Assembly: GCF_902167145.1 (NCBI RefSeq) | Contig: NC_050104.1 | Coordinates: forward strand, 13,724,001-13,788,000 | Length of the DNA stretch: 64,000 bases | Source of the DNA: Zea mays | Lineage: Eukaryota; Streptophyta; Magnoliopsida; Poales; Poaceae | Direction of reading: 5' to 3' | Shown here: positions 1-9,676 of the stretch, piece after piece | Layout: each line of letters begins with the position of its first letter | Position numbering within the stretch: the stretch's first letter is position 1 | Made by a program: the position numbers and the translations under genes | Notes under the pieces: generated by a model | Told to the model about the DNA's origin: nothing | Databases searched by the model: none | Seen by the model: only the letters and a program-made list of their open reading frames with translations

Positions 1-969
1 CAGTGACTGTCCTGAGGGAGAAGACGGGGCGCCGTCCTGCGGGTCGTCCCCTGCGAGTTCCTCGGCAGCGGCCATGAGCTCGACGCCATGGAGGTAGAAG
101 ATGCGGCGGCAGACACGGTTGTGGCCGCGGGTGTACGGCTCATTGCAGTTGAAGCAGAGGCCGAGGCGGCGCCGTTCCACCTGTTCCTCCAGTGACAGCC
201 GCTTCAAGGGCGGACCCTCTGGTCGCGACTGGGGCACGCCCGCTGGTGGTGCAGGGAGGGCGAGCAGCGGCTGCTTGGGCGCCGGCGCTGGGGGAAGAGC
301 GCGAGGGGCTCCCCTGGCGGCCGGTGGCGGTCCCCGTGCCAACTCCAGCTGCTCGGCCTGACGGGCGAGACTCATGGCCCCATCAAGTGTCTCCGGGTTG
401 TGGATGCGAACGACGTGGCTCAACGGGGGAAGAAGACCGCTTGTGTAGAGTTGGACGCGCTGGCCCTCCGTGAGGCGACCCGCGCGCGGCAGCAGGGCCT
501 GGAACCGGTTGGAGTATTCCTCCACGGTCCCAGTGCGGCGACACTCCGCCAACTCGAACAGGGGCGCTAAGCGGAGTGGTGGCCCGAAGCGAAGATTGAG
601 GAGGTCCTTGAACCGCCCCCAGGATGGTGTGCCCTCGTCGTCCTGCAGCTGGATGAACCACAGCTGCGCGACGTCCTCCAGATTATAAGAGGCCATCCAC
701 ACGCGTTCCTCTGCCATGGTGCGCTGTTGGCGAAAATAGGATTCACATTTGTTGATGAAGAGCATCGGGTCGGTGGTGCCATCGAACCGGGGAAAGTCAA
801 GCTTCTAGAACCTAGGGGGCCGATCCACACGAGGGGGATCCTCGCGCTCGCCGCCGCCGTCGGTGGACGACGAGGACGACTTGTCCTTCATGGTGGCTTT
901 CACGGCAGCCAACTCGGTCTGGAAAGACTGCATCAGCTCCATGAGGTCCTTGATGGTGGGCTCAGCCAT
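1..969 (-). pseudogene. gag of gypsy element E1, interrupted by one stop, partial
   Basis: The frame starts with ATG at 967-969 (MAEPTIKDLMELM) and continues in one frame to the window edge. A single in-frame TAG lies at 805-807. After the stop the frame contains a retrotransposon-gag-like core (SYFRQQRTM, AQLWFIQLQDDEG, EYSNRFQALL) and, near 150-100, a zinc-knuckle-like motif CFNCNEPYTRGHNRVC whose spacing differs from classic CX2CX4HX4C. Gag would form the cytoplasmic capsid particle. Protease and later domains lie outside the window. The stop makes full-length Gag from this copy unlikely. Confidence 0.75.
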
Positions 970-1052
970 GGTGATGGAGTGGTCGGTGGAGGCGGTGGGC
1001 GTGGAAGGGGATGGTGGAGGGCAAGAGCGGGTGGGTGAGCATCGACGTGACA

Positions 1053-1061
1053 CTGATACCA
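1053..1061 (-). other. Primer-binding site of E1 (tRNA-iMet type)
   Basis: The minus strand reads TGGTATCAG three bases inside the LTR edge. This is the usual initiator-tRNA-Met primer site of plant LTR retrotransposons. Confidence 0.8.
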
Positions 1062-1064
1062 GGT

Positions 1065-1499
1065 TGTCAAGCGCCTCGACGCCCAACGTCGCTGGACCGC
1101 GGCTACGCAGTTCGTAGTCGCGCTCCAGACCTTCACCGTGAGGGGTTCCTCACCGGTGGCTTGAGAGAGGCAAGGGAGAAGAGCAGTTTTGGATAATTGA
1201 TCTTTCTTGATTATTTCCCAGTCTATTACACGACATATATATAGCCTCTGGTTCAACCAACCTTTCCTATGATTAAGGCATATGAAAAGAAAACTAATCT
1301 TAACCAATCTCTCCTATTATTAAGGCATATGAAAAGGAAACTAATCTTAACCAATCCCTCCTATGATTAAGACATGCAAAAGGGAAAGTAATCCTTATCT
1401 TTCTAAACTTAGCCACTGATTGTGGCGCCTGCCTTGGCTGCGCGATCTGCAGCCCTCCTGGCGTCACAACGGCGCCTGTAAGTGCGGCCGTACATGACA
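1065..1499 (-). repeat. 5' LTR of element E1
   Basis: The LTR is bounded by the short inverted repeat TGTCA (1065-1069) and TGACA (1495-1499). Its inner edge abuts the primer-binding site at 1053-1061. On the minus strand a TATA-like run, CTATATATATG, lies near 1235-1245. The matching 3' LTR and the target-site duplication would lie left of position 1. Confidence 0.8.
1254..1405. repeat. Three tandem ~54-bp repeats inside the E1 LTR
   Basis: Three imperfect copies share the core GATTAAGGCATATGAAAAG and the spacer CTTAACCAATC. They lie in the U3 part of the LTR (minus orientation) upstream of the TATA-like run. Tandem U3 repeats often act as transcription-enhancer units in retrotransposons; that role is inference here. 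Confidence 0.65.
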
Positions 1500-1817
1500 C
1501 AAGCAAACCTGAACGTTACAACTAAAAAACTCCACAACTAACAGCAAAACTTTTTACACATCATTCGATGTTGAAACAGCTAAATCATGAATAGGACAAA
1601 CTATTGCAATAACACCGCAAGTTAGTTATCTAAGTGTTAGGCAAATCAATAACCAGTAACAACAGGTAAGCACCTTCCAGTTCGCAAGTAGTCAACTATA
1701 ACCAATTAAAACATGATATATTGAGAAAAAACCATAAGCCATTTTTTAGAAATTCGTAGTTCACCGGTCACCACATGAACTTCGAAACCCAAAATGCAAT
1801 GCCAATGCCTTACTGAC

Positions 1818-2527
1818 CTCTCGATGCGTGCAGCCCACAGATCGCTGGAAAGGAGTTTCTCCTTGGCAGTCCTCACGATGCGCTTGCCCTCAGGCGGCCT
1901 GGGCCGCTCGACCACCTTTCCGGCGCGCTCGGCCTCGCAGTATGGACATGCCCAGTCACCTTCAGGCACCCTCCGAAGCGGCGGTCGCACGCAACGCAGG
2001 TGAAATCCGCCGAGGCACGCGTCGCACTCCACCATAACCCCGCCACCGGTGCGGAAGCATACGCGGCACTCTTCCTCCTCGGGGTCCTCCGCGTCAGACT
2101 CCGCCGCCTCCCGCCGCTTCACGTACACGTCATCACCGACCTCGAACTCCCCGCCGTCATACACCACCTTCCGGTAGTATGCCCTCTTCCTCGGGTGTCG
2201 TTTCTGCCTCTTGGGCTCGTGCTGAGCAGGGGTTTTAGGTGACGGCGCGGCGCGCTTGCCCTTGGAGGTAGGGGTCAGCGTAGCCTTCACCTGCACCTCC
2301 AGGGCGGCTTTGGTGGGGGTTTCGAGGAGGCGGCGCGAGCGCCGGACGGTGTAGGGCGTCGACGGAGACATTGGCGCCGGCGAGGCCGTCGATTTGGAGT
2401 TCCGCCTGGGCGTGGGCTTCGATGGGGTGCAGAGGTCCATCCTGGACTCGGCGGGGGCTGCGACGGGATTCACCAGCGAGGATCTGGGCTTAGATTTTGA
2501 CCTTGAGGGGGTGGCAGCGACATCCAT
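1818..2527 (-). CDS. ORC1: Origin recognition complex subunit 1, first exon (N-terminal 236 residues)
   Basis: ORC1 is the AAA+ ATPase subunit of the nuclear complex that marks replication origins. The exon opens at ATG 2525-2527 with a basic, Ser/Pro/Thr-rich tail. The start of the BAH domain follows at about residues 118-140. A complete plant-type PHD finger is inserted in it: C154, C157, C168, C171, H176, C179, C194 and C197 give C4HC3. The conserved stretches GGFHLRCV, VPEGDWACPYC and KEKLLSSDLWAARIE match plant ORC1, whose PHD reads histone marks. The frame ends at a good donor (GAGAG|GTCAGT, intron starting at 1817). Later exons, with the rest of BAH and the ATPase, are not in the window; only 318 bp of intron separate the donor from E1. 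Whether the full gene continues left of the window or this is a fragment cannot be seen. Confidence 0.88.
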
Positions 2528-2682
2528 TTCCGGGTCTCGCCGGAGACGGCGAGGGGTGACGGGTGAGAGGCATAAGGGGGGAATGTGGATTTGAAAAGTG
2601 GACGAGTTAGGGTTTCGGCCCTCTGACTCCCATTGGCAATGCAGTTTTGCCATTTTTATTAAATTGCTTCTTTTCTATACCG

Positions 2683-2691
2683 CTATATAAT
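2683..2691 (-). promoter_or_regulatory. Putative TATA box of ORC1
   Basis: The minus strand reads ATTATATAGC about 155 bp upstream of the ORC1 ATG, a plausible distance for a plant promoter with a leader of about 120 nt. A CCAAT-type motif (CCAATGGG on minus) lies between it and the ATG. No clear E2F site was found by eye. Confidence 0.45.
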
Positions 2692-2699
2692 CCATTTAA

Positions 2700-3362
2700 A
2701 TTTTAAAAAACTTGTCTAAATAAAGTCAACCACTAATATGCAAGTAGGTACAAGCATGCAAACAGACTTTTTAGTTCGTTAGATTTATATTCAACGGTAA
2801 ATATAATTGTGGTTTGTTAGAAATTTTTTTATAAAACTATATCAGGTGGTGGTAGAAAGGTTTAAGTGCTAAATATGACATACTATTGGATCTAGATTTA
2901 ATGGATCAAAATTACTGCTTGCTTGCTTGCATCTAATACCTTCTTGCATATTAATCGTTGCCCTAACTAAATCACCCTACACTCAACATGTACTAAATTC
3001 ACCAAACAAGTTACATAGAGATCTAACACACCATCGATCGCTAGATAATCATCTATCTCGTACTAACTCAAATTCAATGGACACTACAAGCTGTTCGGCT
3101 GGCTTTAAGCCAACCGCCCGTGCTGCTGCTGGCGACATGTGCAGACACAAATACATTGTAGTAATGGTGAAGTCCAGGAACAATGTTGTTGCCACGAAGC
3201 CAGCCAAACAAGGTCACTATTATTTGGATCATCCATTATCTCACTCTCCCGCGACCCCTGTCGCCCCCAGCCTCCCCCATCCCCACCGCTCCTCCCCTCA
3301 CTCGTGTCGCCGCCGTCAACCCTTCCCCTCTTCAAAATCATATCTTTAACATGGGCTATATG
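2700..3362. other. Intergenic, AT-rich; possible short MITE at ~3090-3212
   Basis: No gene is recognised. Imperfect inverted ends, CTGTTCGGCTGGCTT at about 3091-3105 and the complement of AAGCCAGCCAAACAA at about 3198-3212, suggest a 120-bp MITE, but no convincing target-site duplication was found. A short GCTTGCTTGCTTGC run lies near 2918. The C-rich stretch at 3240-3340 shows no protein motif. Confidence 0.35.
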
Positions 3363-4043
3363 TAGGGGTGCAAACGGATCGGATCAGAGCGGATAACACA
3401 TTTTCCATATCTTAATCCTATTTTTATCATCGAAATTGGATTGGAGCAAATGTTGTGTGTTTGCGGATATGGATATGGATATTTTAGGATATCAGAAATG
3501 GTGCGCGGTCAGAGCAGAAGCGTGGCGGAAGCAGATTTCAAAGGTCGGATAATATATGTATACATCTATTTTTATGGCGATCAATAATTCATAAGTTAAA
3601 GTTAAATAATTGACAACATAACTTGAATATAACTATAATAAATAACTAAGTAGGTAAATAATAAATAGCATTACGTCACACTATACTATGTGGGATCGAC
3701 TGATCTGAGATTGATTTATGTTGGCCTATTGGTTTGGGTGGCAATTGATTTCTGTCATGTATAGCGTATATAAATTTCAGTTTTATTTGGAAAGTGGTAA
3801 CTCATCGTTGACTGACTCTGTCTCTCTTGTACTTGACAAACTAATCGAATATTATCCTATTTTAAGCATCGGACAATCCTCGTTCAAATATCGAATACTA
3901 CATATCAGGCGGATTTTGGTGATACCATATCCCTCACGTAGATCGGATTATCCGCATGATATAATTACTCCTCCACCATATCCATATAATTAGGATTTGG
4001 ATCGGATCGGATCAAATAATTATCCACACCACTTGCACCCGTG
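3363..4043. mobile_element. hAT-type non-autonomous element (681 bp)
   Basis: It is flanked by a perfect 8-bp duplication, GCTATATG, at 3355-3362 and 4044-4051. The termini TAGGGGTGCAA and CACGGGTGCAA (read inward from the right) are imperfect inverted repeats of the hAT type. The subterminal parts are rich in GGATCGGATC-like motifs in inverted arrangement. No transposase frame is present. Confidence 0.85.
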
Positions 4044-4073
4044 GCTATATGCTAATATTCTCATAGTAATTTA

Positions 4074-4340
4074 GGCCCTGTTTGGATCCATGTGGCAAAC
4101 AGTTTGACATCTAATTTTAGCATCATGGCCTCCAAACAGACTGGCTAATAAATTGGCTAATTGTTAGCCGGAGGACTGAAAACTGATCTTGCTAATAGGT
4201 ACTAATAGATCGTGTAAAGAGAAAAGACATCTATTATCCAAGATTCCAAACATACCCTGACTAATTGTTGCTAGCTAATTATTTGTCGGCTATTTGTTAG
4301 CTAATGTCAAATAATTAGCCGCGAGGATCCAAACAGGGCC
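4074..4340. mobile_element. Tourist-like (PIF/Harbinger) MITE, 267 bp
   Basis: The perfect terminal inverted repeats GGCCCTGTTTGGATCC and GGATCCAAACAGGGCC are flanked by TTA at 4071-4073 and 4341-4343, the Harbinger target duplication. The element is short, AT-rich and non-coding. Confidence 0.92.
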
Positions 4341-4343
4341 TTA

Positions 4344-5700
4344 GTCTTATAATGAAGTCATGCACTTCTCCTTCACGGATGAAACAAAATTTTCAGCTCT
4401 ATTGTAGCTAAAGTTGTTTAAGAAAAAAAAATCTTGGTACAACATTTACTCATAGTAGATAAGAGTAGGGTTTGGCAAAAAAAAACTTAACATGATACTC
4501 GGACCTGAAATACCTGAAACATAATTTTTTTCGAAAATTTCATGTGGCAGCTTGTAAAACCCGAATTTATTTCGGGTACCACCGTTCGATAGTTGCATTA
4601 TCCAAACTTCCCAAAACTCGTGTTGTTGTTAATTATCAGTTCATGTGTCTATAAGTATGCGCAAGTGTATATAGCAATATTAAATTGGGAACTTGTGATT
4701 ACAGATTGCATGTGTTTTTTATATGCGTATATATTATTATTTACTTTGTGTTTTTTATACTGGTTTGATTGGGTGCATGTGTTTTTATGAAATTGACACG
4801 ACAGTTTGGGTAGTTCGGAAATACTCGAACCCGAACCTGGATTTTTAGATACCCGAATTTCGAGTAATATAAAACTCGGTAACAACTCTCAAAAACCAAA
4901 ATTAAAATTAATTGAATTAGCCGATCTGAATTTTTTTGGTTAACCTGAACGTCCCATATATAAGAGAAAGCAAGCAAAAAAAAATTTTAGCATCCTTAAC
5001 CATTTACATATATTTGCGCCCAACGACCAACTTTAAGTCAAGCAATAACGTCGCAATGAAAATACAAAAGTTGACTTCCACCATAGATGCAATGTACGCA
5101 ATCTTGGCAGCTTCGTGATACGCAGTCTCAAATCTAGCTTCCATGAAGTCGAAGGGTATACGGCCTAACACCTCAAAGCTATCATCATGTTTCACATACT
5201 GTTGGATTTAGAACTTCGCTATAGAATATGTCGTGTCAAAATTTCCATTATGTATACAATACGGTAAAATTCATCTAGAAAATTGATTTAAAAAATATCC
5301 CACAAATCGGTATTTAAAACCATACTAGTCGTTAAGTTTCGCAATTTGTATAAATTGTTCTTCTTCCAATACATTTATGAATGAAATCTTTACTTGTATC
5401 ACTATATAAATACTTACAACAATTCGTCAGCTTTGAGTGTTGCTCGTAAAGGATCCCTAGCTTGCTAACTGATGCCGAGAAAATAACAATTATCTAGCTT
5501 ACTTATTAAGGCAGCAAGGGGTAGGCGTCATTCCGTGTTCTGTTATTCTCATTCATGTTCTGTCTTTCTCATTCCCCCCTCCCCGCACAGTCTATTCTCA
5601 TGTTCGGTCATCATTCCTTGTTTCCTTTCTCATTCCCCCTTCCACTCAAAGCACATTCGCATTCCCACGTACATCTCACGCCTAGCTAAAATTAAATTAA
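4344..5700. other. Gene-poor AT-rich stretch with one unidentified short minus-strand ORF
   Basis: Nothing recognisable spans this stretch. A 63-codon minus-strand frame at 5004-5195 has a protein-like composition with a hydrophobic segment (VNFCIFIATLLLDLKL) and no low complexity, and could be an exon or gene relic, but I do not recognise the family. Scattered CCCGAA motifs occur at 4560-4870. C/T-rich simple sequence (CATTCCCCC-type repeats) fills 5520-5660. Confidence 0.4.
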
Positions 5701-5705
5701 AAAAA

Positions 5706-5784
5706 CACAAATAGCCCCAATGGGGATTCAAACCCGCGACCCATCAAGCAAACGTGCTTGTAGCTACCACTACACCACATTTGT
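5706..5784 (-). other. tRNA-like unit (tRNA-derived SINE fragment or pseudo-tRNA)
   Basis: On the minus strand an A-box-like TGGTGTAGTGGTAGC is followed about 45 nt later by a B-box-like GGGTTTGAATCCCC, at tRNA spacing. Outer 8-bp complementary ends (ACACAAAT and ATTTGTGT) mimic an acceptor stem, and a T-run follows as a possible Pol III terminator. The middle stem AAGC/GCTT closes a 6-nt loop, so this is not a canonical functional tRNA. It lies just left of the Helitron start. Confidence 0.45.
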
Positions 5785-6103
5785 GTTTATATCTACATCT
5801 ATTATAGTAAAAACATATAATACATCTCTCCCGAAGCCCACCTACTACCCTCGCACAATGTGTAGTAGTAGAGAAGTATCACCGAGATTCTTAAGTTATA
5901 TTTTTGGATTGAGGGGGTAGTATTTAAAGAAGAGCCTTGCATGCAATTTCTTTTGTTTGAATAATGTTTTCAACTTAAATTTCTTTTTTTGCATGTGTGA
6001 CATTTATTCTCCGTGGATCTGACTTATGAGTCATTTTCATAAACCAATGCCAAAGATAATACATGTTTATTACTTGGAAACCCCGAACAAACACCACTAA
6101 CAG

Positions 6104-6862
6104 GAGGCGCTCGCGTTGGTGTCGCTCATCGATGACGAGATGAAGCTTGGCGACTGCCAGTTCGACCTCTGGAAGCAGTCCTATATGGTCGCATGCGGCG
6201 CTGTGTATGGCAAGCTCCGGCGCAGCCGCCGCTTGGACGCGGTCCAGAGCGGCTGCACCGCGCTGTCCATCGTCAAACAGGGGGACCTCATGATCGTCGC
6301 CAATGCCGACGACTCTCAGTTTGTTCTGGGCATCACAACCGACGACGGCGCCATCACGTCGTCTAGCTCATCATCCACCTGAAGCCCAACCTGCCACGTA
6401 AGTCGCTACTGACCGTCCATGAATTCTTGTGCGCTGGGATGACAACCATTGCTGCTGTTGTGTGAGTGTCCTCGAACAAGATGTATGTAGAGGAGTAGCA
6501 CATCCGGTGGTGCAACGACCAGGTGTACTACCTCGCTGATGAGTCCGGGGTGCACTTCATTTGGCAGCCCAGCCAAGAGTCATCGGTACTCGCCATGTCG
6601 TGCGCGTTTGACGACTACTATATTAAGGATTGTGGCGTCATCTCAGCGTCGCAGGTGACGTAGAGGAGGACCGACAACAATGACCACTCGCTATCGTCAG
6701 GGTAGCTTTTGTGCTGGCCTACCTTTAATTCTCTTCGCAAACACACACACTTGCATTTTTGTTTAAGCAAGCGTGTATGGTGGTGCGTGCCTGATGACTA
6801 ACGATGTACGACGGAACTTCTACCGATAGGTCTGGCACGTGCTCTCCAATGATGAGACCATG
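6104..6862 (+). pseudogene. Protein phosphatase 2C fragment captured by the Helitron
   Basis: PP2C enzymes are Mg/Mn-dependent Ser/Thr phosphatases. The first exon-like block (6104-6397, acceptor AACAG|G, donor CCAC|GTAAGT) reads FDLWKQSYMVACGAV, SGCTALSIVKQGDLMIVAN and DDSQFVLG, matching the SGxTA and GDSRxVL region of plant PP2Cs. The usual GDS is ADDS here, so a metal-site neighbour has changed. A frameshift near 6363 moves the conserved LKPNLP into another frame. A second block (about 6490-6703) has AMSCAFDDYYIKD in place of the typical A(I/L)SRAFGD, with in-frame TAGs. A third short block near 6825-6862 reads VWHVLSNDET. No intact domain can be made. Confidence 0.8.
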
Positions 6863-7038
6863 TAAATCGTGACATATATCGAAGTCTGCATGATACTGAT
6901 AGTTGTGATGTAGTAGTGAAACAGCTAAATTAAAATAACAAAATCTATTTATGGCTAGGATCACAAATGGATTATGAAACATTTTCTTATAACAATATAA
7001 GACACATTTTGTATATAAGTTATCATGGTATTATTGTT

Positions 7039-7067
7039 CCCGTTGCAACGCACGGGCACTCGCCTAG
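7039..7067 (+). terminator. Helitron 3' hairpin and CTAG terminus
   Basis: CCCGT and ACGGG form a 5-bp stem around TGCAACGC, followed by CACTCGC and then CTAG. This is the replication-termination structure typical of plant Helitrons. Confidence 0.8.
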
Positions 7068-7698
7068 TATAATTCAGAAGAAAGTTAGATGAGGTCATTG
7101 TTTTTGTTTGCGGTGTTTATAGTTCAGAAAAGATATCTCCACGCCACTAGATCAATGCTTTTGTAAGTCTGCGCGTGTGACTGGACGAGCGATGGTGCCT
7201 CTACAACAGTTAAGCGAGACAACATGGCGTGATACCCTCTAGGATCGCAACTCACAAAGCAAGCCACATGCAATTTGACATTTAAGCTTATGTGATAGAC
7301 GAAACATTGTAAAACTTTCACACACACAGTAGTACATTGGGCTACAAGGTATGCCACAACATACGGGCATACCCTATAGATCCGCCCATGTGTTTACAAC
7401 AGATACAAACATCACGAAGAAAATCTTACTCTCAAGCCCAAGCATTATAAGGTCATGTTGGGAACTATAGTGCTAGTGCTTCGCAAATGACAAATATGAT
7501 CACATGTAATGTCTATTGAAACACAACATGTTTCTAGAAGAGGACCAACACCGAAAGGTCAGTGAACAACCATCAGAGAAGGCAAGGCATAGGTCATCCT
7601 TAAGTTGATTAGCATCAATGTAATTTATGTGGCGTCCTCCACGATTGTGATCTTCACAATCAACTAAATGCCAAGCATCTAGATCCCATCTACATAGA
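7068..7698. other. Intergenic, nothing recognised
   Basis: No coding frame of note, repeat or RNA gene was seen between the Helitron and the solo LTR. It is unremarkable AT-rich DNA ending in the ATAGA target copy at 7694-7698. Confidence 0.5.
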
Positions 7699-7904
7699 TG
7701 TCGGGGACCATAATTAGGGGTACCCCCAAGACTCCTAATCTCAGCTGGTAAACCCCATCAGCACAAAGCTGCGAAGGCCTGATGGGCGCGATTCAGGCCA
7801 AGGCTCCGCTCAAGGGACACGATCCCGCCTCGCCCGAGCCCGACCTCGGGCAAAGACAGCCGACCCCGAAAGATCCACGCCTCGCCCACTACACCAAAAT
7901 CATA

Positions 7905-8480
7905 CACTTCCTACGGTTTTAACTTCCTACAACTTTTATAACAAACCGTAGGAAATAAATAACTTCCGAGAGGCAACTGATAGCTCTAGGAAATAAACAT
8001 AACTTCCTACGATATTTTATAAAAGCTATAGGAAGTTAGCTTTCACATGCCGACTCATGTGTTCGGTTAAGCGAGCCGCTAACTTCCTACGGCTGCCTCT
8101 TGGAAGTTAGCATGGGCAACTAACTTCCTACAGCCTCCTCTAGGAAGTTAACTTTTAGTTGCTGATCGGTGGGTGTGGTCAAACGAAAAGCTAACTTTCT
8201 ACGGCTGCCTCTAGGAAGTTAGCATTGACAGCTAACTTCCTACGGCCTCCTCTAGGAAGTTAGATTTCAGCTTTTGACCAGCCAAACAAAAAAGCTAACT
8301 TTCTACGGCTGCCTCTAGAAAGTTAGCATGTGCAGCTAACTTCCTACGGCCTACTCTAGGAAGTTAGATTTCAGCTTTTGACCTAACTTACTATGGCCGG
8401 CTTTAGGAAGTTAGAGTACATGTACAAACTCTAGGAAATTATGTAACTTTCTATGGCTTTACACTAGGAAGTTATATTTT
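7905..8480. repeat. Left subterminal repeats of the CACTA element
   Basis: Many direct and inverted copies of CTAACTTCCTACGGC and CTCTAGGAAGTTAG recur every 30-60 bp. Such arrays bind the element's own TnpA-like protein in En/Spm elements (family knowledge). Confidence 0.85.
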
Positions 8481-8535
8481 TTTTATCTTAAACCTCAACT
8501 GAATCTTATCCTCTTCTCACCCCTTTCTTACTCCC

Positions 8536-8815
8536 GTGTCTCTTCCACCAAATCGAAGCCGCCGCCGGACGCCTGCTCCCACCTGTGCAAGTCGCGGCCG
8601 CCGATGCACCAGCCTCGGCCCCGCCCGCCGCGGCCGCTCCTGCCCCCGGCCGTCGCTCCCGCCGGCGCGACCACACCCTTTCATCAGCTGTGCTAGTGGA
8701 TTGCTAAAACCGTATGGGCGTGGCTACCTCATCTCATCGCTATCTCTGCTACCTTGCATTGGGCCAAGTCTTGTGAGGCTTGTCAAGTGTGTACTGCTTC
8801 TGCTGCATCGGGGTA
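8536..8815 (+). other. GC-rich exon-like piece in the CACTA element
   Basis: An abrupt GC-rich block (CCGCCGCCGG, CGCGGCCGCCGATG) interrupts AT-rich surroundings, contains an Ala/Pro/Arg-rich frame, and ends at a good splice donor (CATCGGG|GTAAGTG near 8814). It looks like a captured first exon, but I do not recognise its source. It could be the 5' exon of the same gene as the fragment at 9380-9676. Confidence 0.35.
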
Positions 8816-9379
8816 AGTGATTTGTCTAATTGGTAAGTGGAGTATGAGTACGATCCACAATCTAGGTGCTTGTCTGCTAGTAAAACCGTCAGGTGGTGAA
8901 GCTCTGTAGCCGTGGCTAGCTGTCCTTTGCTTTATGAATCTGAGCGAGGGACACAACACAAGGGTCGGTCATGTATGTATGTATGTACGTCGCTAGTGGT
9001 CAACATTGTTTCCTCGTAGTCGCAGGCAGATCCTACAGAGGAGAGGCTCTGGTAAGCCCATGCATAAGCTACAGGGGAAGGACAGCTATGACATGAACAA
9101 CATGTCCCAGTGCAGTGCCACCCACGAGCTCAGGACACCCACGACGTTGCACCCATCGTTGCTGGTGAGGACCACGAGGTACAGCTCCCTTAGCTATGAC
9201 ATGAAGTTTTAAGTCTTCTTTACTAAAAAGGGTGCCATAATTCACCCATTACTGCTTATTAATTGTCATCGACATTTGCCTTTTCCTTTATTGACGAGTT
9301 TTGAGCTGACAAAACCAGTTCAACCATTTTTAAATTTTTTAATATTATGGGTTTGATCAATGTTTTTTATTTCTGATAG

Positions 9380-9676
9380 ATCACCTTTTGAATCGAATCC
9401 TGCCTGCTGGAGTGGAGGTACCCTCTTCGTTTGAGACAATTGTCAAGTGTACTAAACTTATTTTCACGAAACTTCTTTGAGTGTGCCAGATTCCTAATTA
9501 AACTAACATTTTCTACCTGTCTCCAATAGGTGATGAACCTGATTGCCAAGATGCTAATAAAACAAAAGGACAAAACAAAAAGAGAGTGAGAGGATTAGGG
9601 CCACTGCCATCCAAGCCATGGGAACACTTTGATCATGTACTGATGAATCTACCTGCTTCCGCTTTGTAGTTCCTCG
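9380..9676 (+). pseudogene. Captured two-exon fragment resembling tRNA (guanine-37-N1)-methyltransferase (TRM5)
   Basis: TRM5 methylates G37 next to the tRNA anticodon. Exon a (9380-9441, acceptor TGATAG|A) encodes [15 protein letters not shown], matching the conserved (L)LP-G-E-P-SFE block near the start of the catalytic part. Exon b (9530-9676, acceptor CCAATAG|G, donor CTCG|GTAATT) encodes [20 protein letters not shown]; the MNLPASA stretch is the NPPY-like catalytic motif region of the TRM5 family. An in-frame TAG follows within exon b. Exons between these two in a real gene are missing, so the fragment is deleted and not functional. Identification is from motif recall. Confidence 0.65.

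Larger units (their letters stand above)
1..1499 (-). mobile_element. Partial Ty3/gypsy-type LTR retrotransposon, 5' end (element E1)
   Basis: The minus strand carries, in order, a 435-bp LTR (1499 to 1065), a tRNA-Met type primer-binding site and a gag reading frame that runs off the left edge, so only the 5' end of the element is visible. It lies on the downstream side of ORC1 exon 1 and therefore in the presumed first intron of that gene, in the same orientation. The gypsy assignment rests on the gag type and on a single degenerate zinc knuckle; pol is outside the window, so the lineage is inference. Confidence 0.85.
5792..7067 (+). mobile_element. Helitron carrying a PP2C gene fragment (1,276 bp)
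   Basis: The right end is a classic Helitron terminus: a GC hairpin (CCCGT...ACGGG, 7039-7056), seven bases, then CTAG (7064-7067) followed by a host T. The proposed left end is TCTACATCTATTATAG at 5792, preceded by host A, giving the expected A|T insertion without target duplication. The cargo is a broken protein phosphatase 2C segment. No Rep/helicase is encoded, so it would be non-autonomous. The right end is clear; the left end is less certain. Confidence 0.75.

Noticed and set aside
3105..3396. Overlapping plus and minus frames in C-rich DNA
   Set aside because: Simple-sequence composition (Pro/Ser/His-rich) and overlap with a probable MITE and the edge of the hAT element.
5706..5784. 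Functional tRNA gene
   Set aside because: The B box has a T in place of the conserved C, the anticodon-like loop is six bases, and the D arm pairs poorly.
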